64,000 bases of DNA from DASUPK01 sp963819715 (GTDB lineage: Bacteria > Actinomycetota > Thermoleophilia > Solirubrobacterales > 70-9). Position 1 is the first letter of the stretch, and the number at the start of each line of letters is the position of its first letter. The notes under the pieces are model-generated. The model worked only from the letters and a program-made list of their open reading frames with translations. It was not told the origin of the DNA and ran no database searches. Shown in pieces: positions 7,722 through 16,729 of this stretch. The stretch is from assembly GCA_963819715.1 (NCBI GenBank), contig CAWFXE010000003.1:1-64000 (forward strand). The letters are read 5' to 3'. The position numbers and the translations under genes are program-made.

Positions 7722-8774
7722 CTGGATATAGATCGGGTCGCCGACCTCGACGCGGTCGTACAGGTCGATCACGTCGGGAATCGCCATCCGCACGCAACCG
7801 TGCGAGAACGCGTGGCCCAGCGACGAGACCTCATCGGTGCCGTGGATGCCGGCCCCATCGAAGATCCCGATCCAGCGCGCCTTGAGGGGGTCGCCCGGGC
7901 CTGGGGGAATCACCTGGCCGGCGAGGTCACCAGCCCAGGCGGAGTTGGGCACGTGCCAGGAGGGATCGACCTGCTTGTCCTGCGCGTGATAGAGGCCGGC
8001 AGGCGTCTCGAGACCCTGTTGGCCGACGGCCACCGTGTAGCTCTTCTGGAGCTTCAGGTGGTGGTAGAAGCGCAGCGTGAAGCTCGAGCGGTCGATGTAG
8101 ATGTAGCGCGGATAGGCCTTCGCCAGGTCCTTCTTGTTGACGTCCGGCTTGGTGGTCTCGACCACGGCGGGAATCGTCGCGTCGCGACCGGGCGAGCGGG
8201 CGGCGTGGTTGATCGCCGCCGTCATCTGACCCTCGTCAACGGACTGGCCCGGCTGGCCGGCCTCCTGCTGCAGCCTGCCGCCGCTCGGTACGACGCTGGC
8301 GTTGACGGGATCCTGATCGAGCTTGTCCGCCAGCTCATGAACGAAGTTCTTGACGGCCGACTTGTCGTACCCGACGCGCGGCTGAAGGTTCACGTCGACA
8401 TCACCGCCGGTCGCGTAGCGCGAAACGCGGTCGAGGATGCTGCCTTGGCGGCTGTGGTCGATTGCCTCCTGCACCATGCCGTCGACGTCCGCGTGCTCAT
8501 GCAGCGCCTTGGGACTCAGTGTGTAGTCCTCGCCGTTGTAGCTGACGACCACCGGCTGCCTCAGCGGAGCAACGACCTCCTTCTCGATGACCTTCCGGGC
8601 GGAGTCCGCATCACGGCCGCCGACGTCGACGCCGCCGACCTTCACACCCGAGGCGATGTGGTCCTTCTGAGCGTCGTCATATGCCCAGACACCGACGGCG
8701 AGCAGCAGGCCCATGGTGATCAGGGCCACCAGGGCGATCAGGACCTTCTGGTGCATTTTCAGTCTTGCGCGCAT
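7719..8774 (-). CDS. Membrane-anchored L,D-transpeptidase (YkuD) with peptidoglycan-binding-4 type N-domain
   Basis: A 351-residue protein with one N-terminal membrane helix (VLIALVALITMGLLLAVGVWA). The extracellular region begins VKVGGVDVGGRDADSARKVI, resembling the YoaR/PG_binding_4 repeat. The YkuD catalytic domain (about residues 225-351) has IHGTDEVSSLGHAFSHGCVRM with the active-site Cys and His. It would form 3-3 cross-links in peptidoglycan. The start may be at codon 1 or at the ATG six codons later. Its TAG stop is the first triplet of palindromic element copy A. Confidence 0.9.
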   Translation of the reverse strand: MRARLKMHQKVLIALVALITMGLLLAVGVWAYDDAQKDHIASGVKVGGVDVGGRDADSARKVIEKEVVAPLRQPVVVSYNGEDYTLSPKALHEHADVDGMVQEAIDHSRQGSILDRVSRYATGGDVDVNLQPRVGYDKSAVKNFVHELADKLDQDPVNASVVPSGGRLQQEAGQPGQSVDEGQMTAAINHAARSPGRDATIPAVVETTKPDVNKKDLAKAYPRYIYIDRSSFTLRFYHHLKLQKSYTVAVGQQGLETPAGLYHAQDKQVDPSWHVPNSAWAGDLAGQVIPPGPGDPLKARWIGIFDGAGIHGTDEVSSLGHAFSHGCVRMAIPDVIDLYDRVEVGDPIYIQ

Positions 8775-8959
8775 TCCCTCGCCGTAGATCAGCGTTCCCC
8801 TGCGGAGGAATTCTACGTTTCAGGTCCGCTGGGTCCTTGTCGGATTACGTTTCGCAACGGTCGTTGCGGGCAAGCGCTCCGACCTTCGGCAGCACGGTAG
8901 AGCAGTCGCGCTGGCCTTAGGATCCGCGTCGCCATGTCACCCGAGGCCCTCCCCGTCTG

Positions 8960-9673
8960 ATGCGGACCAAAGATCAGGTCCGCCGGGATGTGTGGAAGGC
9001 CATGGACCGCGAGGGGGTCTCTCGCTTCCCCGGCGCGGAGGGCCGGATCCCCAACTTCGCCGGGGCCAAGCTCGCCGCCGAGAAGCTGGCCGGGCATCGC
9101 CTCTGGAAACGCGCCCAGGTGATCAAGGTCAATCCCGACTCGCCCCAGACGCATGCACGGCGAGCCGCGCTGGAGGAGGGCAAGACGCTGATCATGGCCG
9201 TCCCGAGGCTCCGGGACCCGCACCCGTTCCGCCTGCTCGAGCCGCGGAGGCTCTCGGCCAAGCAGGTCCGGGAGGCCGCGACCATCAAGGGCGCCATGAG
9301 ACATGGGCGCGTGGTCGCCGAGGAGGACCTGCCCGACATCGACTTCGTCCTCTGCGGATCGGTGGCGGTCAACCTGAGCGGCGCCCGGATCGGCAAGGGC
9401 GGCGGCTTCTCCGACCTCGAGTATGGCCTGCTGATACACGCCGGCAAGATCGACGACCACACCACGATCGCCACGACGGTCCACCCGATCCAGATCCTGC
9501 GCGAGCACCTGCAGTCCACCGCGCACGATCTGCCGGTCGACCTGGTCGCCACCCCGCGCGCGGTGATCGAGCTGGAGCGCCAGTACCCGCGGCCACGCGG
9601 AATCCTCTGGGATCACCTGCAACCGCCGCAGATCCGCGAGATCCCGATCCTCGAGAGAATGGGATACGCATGA
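8960..9673 (+). CDS. 5-formyltetrahydrofolate cyclo-ligase family protein
   Basis: This 237-residue protein matches the 5-FTHF cyclo-ligase fold: the N-terminal basic helix RRDVWKAMDREGV, VDFVLCGSVAVN-like strands (DIDFVLCGSVAVNLSG) and the glycine-rich RIGKGGGFSDLEYGLL corresponding to the family G-x-GKGxGYxD signature. It would convert 5-formyl-THF to 5,10-methenyl-THF using ATP. The longer form with HDLPVDLVATP near the end resembles the MTHFSD/archaeal subgroup more than YgfA. No ribosome site is obvious. Its stop overlaps the next start as ATGA. The 185 bases before it show no clear promoter or terminator. Confidence 0.8.
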   Translation: MRTKDQVRRDVWKAMDREGVSRFPGAEGRIPNFAGAKLAAEKLAGHRLWKRAQVIKVNPDSPQTHARRAALEEGKTLIMAVPRLRDPHPFRLLEPRRLSAKQVREAATIKGAMRHGRVVAEEDLPDIDFVLCGSVAVNLSGARIGKGGGFSDLEYGLLIHAGKIDDHTTIATTVHPIQILREHLQSTAHDLPVDLVATPRAVIELERQYPRPRGILWDHLQPPQIREIPILERMGYA

Positions 9674-10728
9674 GCGCTCGCGAGACGCACGTGGCCCAGG
9701 CCGACCAGCGGGTGCTGAGCGACGGCGTGGACGACCACCCCGTCCGGGAGGAGCTTCGGCGGATCGCGTCTGACACCGCGTACGCCCTGAAGCTGGCGCG
9801 GGGAAAAGTGGAGCTCCCAACCCCCACCCCCGCCGACGGCCCGGATCCGTACGGGAACCCCGATCCCGAGTGGCTGCGAATCGACTGGAGTGAGCACCGA
9901 CACGAGATCGACGTCGTCGGGGCCAGGGTCAACTACGTCGAGATGGGCGAGGGCCCGCCGCTCCTCTTCGTCCACGGGCTCTCGGGTGCCTGGCAGAACT
10001 TCCTCGAGAACATCCCCTACTTCGCGCGGACCCATCGCGTCATCGCGGTGGACCTGCCGGGCTTCGGCTCCAGCCCGATGCCCCCCTGGCAGATCTCGAT
10101 CCCAGCCTACGGCCGCTTCCTGCGTGACTTCTGCGAGCGGCTCGGCATCGGTCGATGCTCGCTCGTCGGCAATTCGATGGGCGGGTTCATCGCCACCGAG
10201 GTCGCGATCACCGAGCCGGAGCGGGTGGACGACCTGGTGCTGATCTCCGCCGCCGGGGTCACCTGGGCCAGGGCTCGGCACGAAGCCGCCGAGATGGTCG
10301 CCCGGGTCGGGCGCGCCGCCACGCCGGTTTTGATGCGCTTCCAGATGCAGGGGATCAGGCGGCCGGGGCTGCGCCGCGCCTACTTCCAGGGCGTCTTCTA
10401 CGACCCGAACAGCCTGCGCCGCGAGATGCTGTGGGAGAACGTCGTGCCCGCGCTCCAGAGCCCCGGCTACTACGACGCGCTGACCACTCTCTGGGGCTAC
10501 GACATCCGCCACCGCCTGGAGGAGATAGGAGTCCCGACGCTGATCGTCTGGGGCCGCAACGACCGCGTGGTGCCGGTCCCGGCGGCCTTCTCCTACAAGA
10601 AGCGGATCGGCGACAACGCGGAGCTCGTCATCTTCGACCGCTGCGGCCACACCCCGCAGATCGAGCGGCCGGTGCGCTTCAACCGGATGCTCGAGGACTT
10701 CCTGGTCCGCCAGGGCGACCTGGATTAG
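9670..10728 (+). CDS. Alpha/beta hydrolase
   Basis: This 352-residue protein carries a 90-residue polar N-terminal extension and an alpha/beta hydrolase fold. It has the oxyanion motif FVHGLSG, nucleophile elbow GNSMGG, Asp in GRNDRVVP and His in CGHTPQIERP. The cap region contains FQMQGIRRPGLRRAYFQGVF. The overall form is like meta-cleavage hydrolases or lipases, but the substrate cannot be read from sequence. The ATG overlaps the stop of the folate gene, so translation is coupled. Confidence 0.85.
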   Translation: MSARETHVAQADQRVLSDGVDDHPVREELRRIASDTAYALKLARGKVELPTPTPADGPDPYGNPDPEWLRIDWSEHRHEIDVVGARVNYVEMGEGPPLLFVHGLSGAWQNFLENIPYFARTHRVIAVDLPGFGSSPMPPWQISIPAYGRFLRDFCERLGIGRCSLVGNSMGGFIATEVAITEPERVDDLVLISAAGVTWARARHEAAEMVARVGRAATPVLMRFQMQGIRRPGLRRAYFQGVFYDPNSLRREMLWENVVPALQSPGYYDALTTLWGYDIRHRLEEIGVPTLIVWGRNDRVVPVPAAFSYKKRIGDNAELVIFDRCGHTPQIERPVRFNRMLEDFLVRQGDLD

Positions 10729-10766
10729 ATCTCCGGCGCGGGGTCGCCGCCAGCTAGGCTCGTTCT

Positions 10767-12395
10767 GTGCGGAGCACCGAGGTCCTGAGCCAGGCGCAGC
10801 TCGATCTCCTCGCCGAACACGGCGAGGAGCGGACTGCCGACGCCGGTGACGTCCTCTTCGAGATCGGTGACAAGGGCTATTCCTTCATGGCCATCCGCGA
10901 GGGGGAGATCGCGATCCGGACGGACTCCGGTCACGAGCTGATCCGGCACGGTCCCTCCGGATTCGTCGGCGAGCTCAATCTGCTGACCGGCCAGACCGTC
11001 TTCCTCAGAGCCATCGTGACCGAGCCGATGCGCTACATCGCGGTCGATCGAATGGAGCTGCGAGGGCTGCTCTTCGACAACCCGGATCTCGCCGATCTCC
11101 TTCTCCCCGCTTTCGTCGCTCGCCGCGAGCTGCTCCAGTCCGAGGACGGTGTCGGGATCGAGGTGATCGGGCCGCGTTCCTCCGAGCGGACCCGCGGGAT
11201 CGCCGAGTGGCTGAGGAGCGCCCGCATCCCCTATGTGTGGCGCGACCCCGAGCACCACCAGCATGCCGGCGACAGCGAGGCGAAGGGTCTGATCGAATCG
11301 CTCGGACCGGAGCGACTGCCGCTCGTTCGCGTCCCGGGAGGCCTCGAGCTCGAGGCTCCCAGCAACGGCGAGCTCTCGCGTGCGCTCGGGATCGGCCTGG
11401 AACTGGCTGAGCGCGAGGAGGTGGACCTTCTGATCGTCGGCGGCGGGCCATCCGGGCTGGCCGCGGCGGTGTATGGCTCGTCGGAGGCGCTCGACACGCT
11501 CGTGCTGGAGCGCACGGTGCTCGGGGGGCAGGCGGGCTTCTCGAGGCGAATCGAGAACTATCTCGGCTTTCCGGGGGGAATCGGCGGAGGCGAGCTCACC
11601 AGCCGAGCGGTAACTCAGGCGCGCAAGTTCGGCGCCAGGACCGCGACCCCTTACACCGCCGCATCCCTCGAGCCCGATGGCGACCGGCACCTGGTGCGTG
11701 TCGAGGACGGCAACGAGATCGCCGCGCGCGCAGTGGTGATCTCAACCGGCGCCGAGTACCGGCGCCTTCCCTGCGAGCACCTTCCCGAGTACGAGGGGAT
11801 CAGCGTCTTCTACGCCGCCGGACCGCCGGAGGCGAGGCGGTGCGGGGGAAGCCGCGTCGGGGTGGTCGGCGGTGGCAACTCCGCCGCGCAGGCCGCGATC
11901 TGGCTCGCTCGAGGGGGTGCCCTTGTGACGCTGCTCCACCGACGGGCCGACCTGAGCGAGACGATGTCCGACTACCTCATCCGCGACCTCGATCGGTACG
12001 GCGTCCAGGTGCGCGATCGGAGCGAGATCGCGGAGCTTCACGGAATGGACGGCGAGCTGGAAGAGGTCACGCTCAAGGACGGTGACCGGCTTCCCTTCTC
12101 GAACCTGTTCCTGTTCCTCGGCGCCGACCCGTGTACGGACTGGCTCGGCGAGGGAATCGCTCGCGACGAGCATGGATTCCTCCTGACCGGGTCTGATGCG
12201 CGCAGCGCGACGCCACTGGAGACGAGCGTCCCCGGCGTCTACGCGGTCGGGGACGTACGCTCGGGATCCGCGAAGCGTGTCGCCACCGCGGTCGGTGAGG
12301 GCGCGATGGTGGTGCGCCTCGTGCACGAGCGGCTCGGGCGGCCGTCGCCGGTGAATGTCCGCGAGCCGGCCGAGGACGCGCCGGCGGTCAGCTAG
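10767..12395 (+). CDS. cNMP-binding domain fused to a thioredoxin-reductase-like flavoprotein
   Basis: A 542-residue fusion. Residues 1-120 form a CRP-like cyclic-nucleotide-binding domain (GDVLFEIGDKGYSFMAIREGEIAIR, FVGELNLLTGQ). Residues 120-205 look like a glutaredoxin-type domain without cysteines. The rest is a class-II pyridine nucleotide-disulfide oxidoreductase fold with FAD site VDLLIVGGGPSGLAAAVYG and NAD(P)H site VGVVGGGNSAAQAAIW. At the site of the CxxC of thioredoxin reductase it reads FYAAGPPEARRCGG, so the dithiol is absent. GTG start. It converges on ilvD with an 8-base overlap. It probably reduces something other than thioredoxin; ligand and partner are unknown. Confidence 0.85.
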   Translation: MRSTEVLSQAQLDLLAEHGEERTADAGDVLFEIGDKGYSFMAIREGEIAIRTDSGHELIRHGPSGFVGELNLLTGQTVFLRAIVTEPMRYIAVDRMELRGLLFDNPDLADLLLPAFVARRELLQSEDGVGIEVIGPRSSERTRGIAEWLRSARIPYVWRDPEHHQHAGDSEAKGLIESLGPERLPLVRVPGGLELEAPSNGELSRALGIGLELAEREEVDLLIVGGGPSGLAAAVYGSSEALDTLVLERTVLGGQAGFSRRIENYLGFPGGIGGGELTSRAVTQARKFGARTATPYTAASLEPDGDRHLVRVEDGNEIAARAVVISTGAEYRRLPCEHLPEYEGISVFYAAGPPEARRCGGSRVGVVGGGNSAAQAAIWLARGGALVTLLHRRADLSETMSDYLIRDLDRYGVQVRDRSEIAELHGMDGELEEVTLKDGDRLPFSNLFLFLGADPCTDWLGEGIARDEHGFLLTGSDARSATPLETSVPGVYAVGDVRSGSAKRVATAVGEGAMVVRLVHERLGRPSPVNVREPAEDAPAVS

Positions 12396-14076
12396 TGACC
12401 GCGCCCTGGGAGGCGCTGGACACGGCCGCCGCATACTTCGCCATCACTCCGCGCTTGTAGCGCGGCTCCGGCGATTCATATGCCTCCACCCTCTTCGCGA
12501 TCTCCTCGTCGGAGAGGTCGACATCGAGGCGCCGGGCGTCGATGTCCAGGGTGATCACGTCGCCGTCCTGGACGGCCGCAATCGGGCCGCCGCGAATCGC
12601 CTCCGGGGCGACGTGGCCGGCCATCAGGCCGTGCGTGGCTCCGGAGAAGCGGCCGTCGGTGAGGAGCGCGACCTGGTCGCCGATGCCCTCGCCGACCAAA
12701 GCCGCCGTCACCTGGAGCATCTCCCGCATACCCGGACCGCCCGAGGGACCCTCGTTGCGGATCACGACGACGTCGCCGGGCCTGATGCCCTGCTCTTCGA
12801 CCACGGCGAAGCACTCCTCCTCGGAGCCGAAGACGCGCGCCGGACCGGTGTGCTTCCTTCGCTCCTCGCCGGCGACCTTGACCACGCACCCCTCCGGGGC
12901 GAGGTTGCCGCGCAGAATCACCAAGCCGCCGGTCGGCTTCAACGGATCGTCCAGAGGGCGAACCACCTGCTGGGCCGGGGTCTCCTGGGTCGCGTCAGAC
13001 TCCTCGCCGATCGTCTTCCCCGTGACCGTGATGCACTCGCGGTGGAGCACGCCGGCCTCGTCCAGGCGCTTGGCGAGGACGCCGACGCCGCCGGCCTCGT
13101 AGAGGTCCTTGGCGACGAAGCGGCCGCCGGGCTTCAGGTCGCCGAGCAGCGGCGTCCTCTCGGAGATGCGGTCGAAATCGTCGATGGTCAGCTCGATGCC
13201 GGCCTCGTTGGCTACGGCGAGCAGGTGAAGCACGCCATTGGTCGAGCCGCCGGACGTCGCGACCGTGGCGATCGCGTTCTCGATCGAGTCCTTGGTGATG
13301 ATCTGAGATGGACGCAAGTCTTCGGCGAGGACCTTCATGACCAGCTCGCCGGTCTCGCGGGCGACCTGCTCTCGCGCGCCCGCGACCGCCGGCACCATCC
13401 CCGAGCCCATCGGGGTGATCCCCATGACCTCGAAGGCGCAGGCCATCGTGTTCGCGGTGAACTGGGCGCCGCAGGCGCCGGCGCCCGGGCTGGCGCAGCC
13501 CTCGAGCTCGTAGAGATCGTCGTCCGACATCTCGCCGGTAGCGTGCTTGCCGATCGCCTCGAAGACGTCCTGGATCGTCACGTCCTGGTCGTGCCAGCGG
13601 CCGGGCAAGATCGAGCCGCCGTAGAGCATCACCGAGGGGATGTCGAGACGGGTGAGCGCCATGACGCAGCCGGGGATCGTCTTGTCGCAGCCGGAGAGGG
13701 CGATGACCGCGTCGAACTGGTACCCGCGGGCCGTGAGCTCGATCGAGTCAGCGATCACCTCGCGGCTGACCAGAGAGGTCTTCATGCCCTCGGTGCCCAT
13801 CGTGATGCCGTCGGAGATCGCGATCGAGTTGAACTCGAGCGGCGTGCCGCCTGCGGCGCGGACGCCCTCCTTGACGTGCTCGGCGAGCCCGCGGAGGTGG
13901 AAGTTGCAGGGCATCGCCTCGATCCAGGTGTTGGCGATGCCGACGGTCGGCCGGCGGAGGTCGTCGTCGCCAAAGCCGATGCCCTTCATATAGGCGCGCG
14001 CGAAGGCGCGCTCGGGGCCGTCGAAGACGGCGGAGCTGCGAGGCCGAAGACCATTGGTGGTGGATGGCTTCGCCAT
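12388..14076 (-). CDS. ilvD: Dihydroxy-acid dehydratase
   Basis: A 562-residue IlvD/Edd family enzyme. It has the iron-sulfur cysteines in MPCNFHL, SGCDKTIPGC and GAGACGAQFTANTMA, and the late motifs GRFSGATHGLMAGHVAPEA and VITLDIDARRLDVDLS. It makes the 2-oxo acids for valine, isoleucine and (via pantoate) CoA synthesis. Full length with an ATG start. No other branched-chain gene is next to it, so it seems to be transcribed alone or with the downstream thiD group. Confidence 0.95.
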   Translation of the reverse strand: MAKPSTTNGLRPRSSAVFDGPERAFARAYMKGIGFGDDDLRRPTVGIANTWIEAMPCNFHLRGLAEHVKEGVRAAGGTPLEFNSIAISDGITMGTEGMKTSLVSREVIADSIELTARGYQFDAVIALSGCDKTIPGCVMALTRLDIPSVMLYGGSILPGRWHDQDVTIQDVFEAIGKHATGEMSDDDLYELEGCASPGAGACGAQFTANTMACAFEVMGITPMGSGMVPAVAGAREQVARETGELVMKVLAEDLRPSQIITKDSIENAIATVATSGGSTNGVLHLLAVANEAGIELTIDDFDRISERTPLLGDLKPGGRFVAKDLYEAGGVGVLAKRLDEAGVLHRECITVTGKTIGEESDATQETPAQQVVRPLDDPLKPTGGLVILRGNLAPEGCVVKVAGEERRKHTGPARVFGSEEECFAVVEEQGIRPGDVVVIRNEGPSGGPGMREMLQVTAALVGEGIGDQVALLTDGRFSGATHGLMAGHVAPEAIRGGPIAAVQDGDVITLDIDARRLDVDLSDEEIAKRVEAYESPEPRYKRGVMAKYAAAVSSASQGAVTS

Positions 14077-14119
14077 TAACGGGTTGCTCCTCGGCGCCGC
14101 CTGCGGAGCACCCTCGCGT

Positions 14120-14536
14120 CTACCTCTGCCATGCCCTCAACGCTGACAGATCGCGGCGGACCATCGCCGGGTCGAGCTGGCGGCCCAGTGGATGGACGTT
14201 GGCGGTGCCGATCAGCTCGTGCTCGTCGGCTCGGAGCGCCATCCATTTGGCGAGCACGTCGTCAGCGTCGGGGAGCCTCTCCCCCGCCTCGGGCTCGGAG
14301 CCGTCGCGGAAGCGGATGCAGTACTCGGTGAGCAGCTCTCCGCTGGCGGCGTCGTAGGCGACGAGCGGGCGGTGCGGGTAGATCAGGTAGCCGTACTCAC
14401 CCATCTCCATCGCGAGCAGGCCGAAGCGCTCGTACATCTCGAGAGCGCCGGCCCCGGCCGTGGAGCGCAGCAGCTCGCGTGCTCTTTGCTCGGCGCGGCG
14501 GTCTCGCGCCGAGTTGCGCACATAGCGGCGTCGCAT
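14120..14536 (-). CDS. Conserved-looking hypothetical protein, 138 aa
   Basis: No recognised family. The N-terminus is highly basic (MRRRYVRNSARDRRAEQRAR). The middle reads MYERFGLLAMEMGEYGYLIY and TEYCIRFRDGSEPEAGERLP, and the protein ends with a helical tail, VRRDLSALRAWQR. There is no signal peptide or membrane helix. The ATG shares one base with the TGA of the preceding 81-residue gene (TGATG), so the two are coupled and probably work together downstream of thiD. Confidence 0.6.
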   Translation of the reverse strand: MRRRYVRNSARDRRAEQRARELLRSTAGAGALEMYERFGLLAMEMGEYGYLIYPHRPLVAYDAASGELLTEYCIRFRDGSEPEAGERLPDADDVLAKWMALRADEHELIGTANVHPLGRQLDPAMVRRDLSALRAWQR

Positions 14537-14781
14537 CAGCCGCCGGCCGCCTGGGGAAAGAAGATGACTCGCTCGGCGGAGATCGGGACCTCAGAGAAGT
14601 CCCGGACCATCGTCGCCTCGCGGGTGCCACCCGGCCCCTCGTGCGGCACGGCGGCCCACATGCCGAGCTCCAGCTGGCGGCGGAACTCAGCGATCAGGCG
14701 CTCCTCGTCCTCCGCGACCTCGGGATCGCCCTCGGCCAGCAGGACATCGCCCTTCCCCGGAGTCATGCGAAGCAGCTTCAT
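14536..14781 (-). CDS. Hypothetical protein, 81 aa, between thiD and a 138-aa unknown
   Basis: Short acidic protein with no recognised domain: KLLRMTPGKGDVLLAEGDPE, then EERLIAEFRRQLELGMWAAV and VISAERVIFF-like ending (ISAERVIFFPQAAGG). Its ATG overlaps the thiD stop (ATGA) and its stop overlaps the next start, so it sits in a tight three-gene unit. The combination of tight coupling and normal codon use argues that it is real. Confidence 0.6.
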   Translation of the reverse strand: MKLLRMTPGKGDVLLAEGDPEVAEDEERLIAEFRRQLELGMWAAVPHEGPGGTREATMVRDFSEVPISAERVIFFPQAAGG

Positions 14782-15572
14782 GAGTCGATTATGCCCAGTA
14801 CGTCGACCGGCCCGGCTCCAGAGCCGATATCGCGCAGACCGTTCGCCACCGCCTCTGCGGCCACCTGGCGCGCCGTGCGGGCGGCTTGGAGCGGCGTATC
14901 CCCGAGCGCCAGGCGCGCCGCCAGCGCTGAGGAGTGGGTGCAGCCCGAGCCGTGCGAGGCGCCGTCCGGGTGGCGCGGCCCCTCGATCTCCTCCAGCGTC
15001 TCACCGTCGAAGAAGCGGTCCGCGCCGTCGAGGTGCCCGCCGGTGACGATCGCGACCTTCGGACCCAGCGTGTGGACAGCGCGAACGAGCTCCTCGGGTG
15101 ATGCGTCCTCACTCAGGCCGGTGAGTTCCCGGGCCTCCGCTGCGTTGGGCGTGACGACTGTGGCGCGAGGGACGATTCGCTCCACGAGGGCCCGCCGGGC
15201 CTCCGGCTTCAGCAACACCGCGCCGCTCTCCGCGACCATCACCGGATCGAGCACGACCGGCGCGTCCCCGACCAGGTCGAGGGCCTCGTAAACCGCCTCG
15301 ATGGTCGGCTGATCGAAGAGCATGCCGATCTTCACCGCGTCGACTCCCATATCCGAAGCTACGGCCCGGACCTGGTCAAGGATGAACTGGCGCGGCAGCG
15401 TCTCGACCGAGACCACCTCGTGGGTGTTCTGGGCGGTGAGCGCGACGATCGCGGAGGTGCCGTGCACACCGCAGTGGGCGAACGCCTTCAGGTCCGCCTG
15501 GATCCCGGCGCCGCCGCCGGAGTCGGAGGTCGCGATCGTCATCGCCACCGGTATTCGCCGCTGCTCGCTCAC
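14778..15572 (-). CDS. thiD: Hydroxymethylpyrimidine/phosphomethylpyrimidine kinase
   Basis: A 264-residue ribokinase-fold enzyme: TIATSDSGGGAGIQADLKAF at the N-terminus, AVKIGMLFD, VLDPVMVAESGAVLL, VVTPNAAEARELTG and the anion-hole motif GASHGSGCTHSSALAA. It phosphorylates HMP and HMP-P in thiamine pyrophosphate synthesis. No TPP riboswitch was seen upstream and no other thi genes are near. It leads an overlapping unit with two unknown genes. Confidence 0.93.
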   Translation of the reverse strand: MSEQRRIPVAMTIATSDSGGGAGIQADLKAFAHCGVHGTSAIVALTAQNTHEVVSVETLPRQFILDQVRAVASDMGVDAVKIGMLFDQPTIEAVYEALDLVGDAPVVLDPVMVAESGAVLLKPEARRALVERIVPRATVVTPNAAEARELTGLSEDASPEELVRAVHTLGPKVAIVTGGHLDGADRFFDGETLEEIEGPRHPDGASHGSGCTHSSALAARLALGDTPLQAARTARQVAAEAVANGLRDIGSGAGPVDVLGIIDS

Positions 15573-15595
15573 GCGGCTAAGGCTAGTGACGGTCG

Positions 15596-16729
15596 CTACG
15601 CGGGCTCGGCCGCGCGCAGCGCCGTGCGCTCGTAGCGGCCGGACGGGTCAGTGCGCAGGTATCCGCTGAGCTCGAGCCGGACGAGGGCGGCCGCCAGCGG
15701 ACCCGGCCCGAGAGCCGAGGCCCGCGCCAGCGCGTCGGCGGTGTTCGCCCCGCGCTCCACGAGATCGAGCACCGCCGCGAGCTCGGGCTCCAGGCTCGCG
15801 CCCGAGCCACGTCCCCGGGCACCTCGCTCGGCCCCGACCCCGATCATCGCGTCGAGCACGTCCTCGCCGCCGCGGATCAGCGAAGCCCCGTCGCGAAGCA
15901 GCGCGTTCGTGCCTTCCGCTGGCGAGGAGCCGACCCGCCCGGGGACGGCCCCCACCTCCCGGCTCAGCTCCTGCGCCATTTCGGCGGTGATCAGCGATCC
16001 CGACCGCTCGCGCGCCTCGACGACCACCGTCATCTGGCTGAGCGCGGCCATGATCCGGTTGCGGGCCGGAAAGGTCCAGCGCCGAGCCCTCGTGCCCGGC
16101 GGCAGTTCGGCGATCACCAGGCCCTTCTCCACGATTTCCTCGTAGAGACGCGTATGGCGAGGCGGATAGGGCACGTCCACCCCGCACCCGAGGACGGCGA
16201 GCGTCTGCCCGCCCGCATCGAGCGCGCCGCGATGCGCGTAAGAGTCGATGCCGAGCGCCATCCCGCTGACCACGGTGAGCCCGGCTGACGCGATTTCCCG
16301 GCCGAGATCCGTGGCCAGCTCGCGGCCGTAGCTGCTGGCCCGGCGAGAGCCGACGATCGTGACCATCTCCGCCGCCGGCAGGCCCCTCAGCAGATCGGGA
16401 TCGCCTCTGCCGAAGAGGACAGCAGGCGGATCGCCGAGCGCACCGAGCGATTCCGGATAGAGCGGATCGTGGCGGCAGACCGACCACGCGCGTGCGCCGC
16501 TGACCGCGGCTCGCAACCTCTGCGGGTCTCTCTGAGCGGCGCGCTGGAGGAACTCATCGGCCTGCGCACGCGCCATTGCTCTGGCCAGCTCGTCATCCGG
16601 GAGGGCGAGCAGCTCGTGGGCCCGCGTGCCGGGCGCGTCCTCGACGGCCGTGTCGATATGCCCCGCGAGCGAGCCGATCAGCCACGCCCGCCTCAGGCAG
16701 TCCGCGCAGGCGCCTGGTTCCGCCGTCAC
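15596..16729 (-). CDS. dprA: DNA processing protein DprA/Smf
   Basis: A 377-residue protein with a Rossmann-like DprA domain (VTIVGSRRASSYGRELATDLGREIA, VVSGMALGIDSYAHRGAL, VLGCGVDVPYPPRH, GVIAE-type EKGLVIAELPPG, FPARNRIMAALSQMTVVVEA) and a C-terminal winged helix. It loads RecA on single-stranded DNA during transformation. The GTG at 16729 overlaps the comM stop as GTGA and gives the expected N-terminus; a longer frame from 16840 runs inside comM and is rejected. Confidence 0.93.
   Translation of the reverse strand: MTAEPGACADCLRRAWLIGSLAGHIDTAVEDAPGTRAHELLALPDDELARAMARAQADEFLQRAAQRDPQRLRAAVSGARAWSVCRHDPLYPESLGALGDPPAVLFGRGDPDLLRGLPAAEMVTIVGSRRASSYGRELATDLGREIASAGLTVVSGMALGIDSYAHRGALDAGGQTLAVLGCGVDVPYPPRHTRLYEEIVEKGLVIAELPPGTRARRWTFPARNRIMAALSQMTVVVEARERSGSLITAEMAQELSREVGAVPGRVGSSPAEGTNALLRDGASLIRGGEDVLDAMIGVGAERGARGRGSGASLEPELAAVLDLVERGANTADALARASALGPGPLAAALVRLELSGYLRTDPSGRYERTALRAAEPA

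Noticed and set aside
8775..8959. Intergenic region searched for a riboswitch or small RNA
   Set aside because: Only a weak GCAAC/GTTGC inverted repeat was seen. No conserved motif, terminator or ORF can be supported.
8992..9669. N-terminal extension joining the hydrolase to an upstream frame
   Set aside because: The extra 226 codons overlap the folate cyclo-ligase gene out of frame. The ATG at 9670 with ATGA overlap is the natural start.
12355..14079. 574-codon plus-strand open frame
   Set aside because: Antisense to ilvD, which has all iron-sulfur motifs; no recognisable domain in the shadow product.
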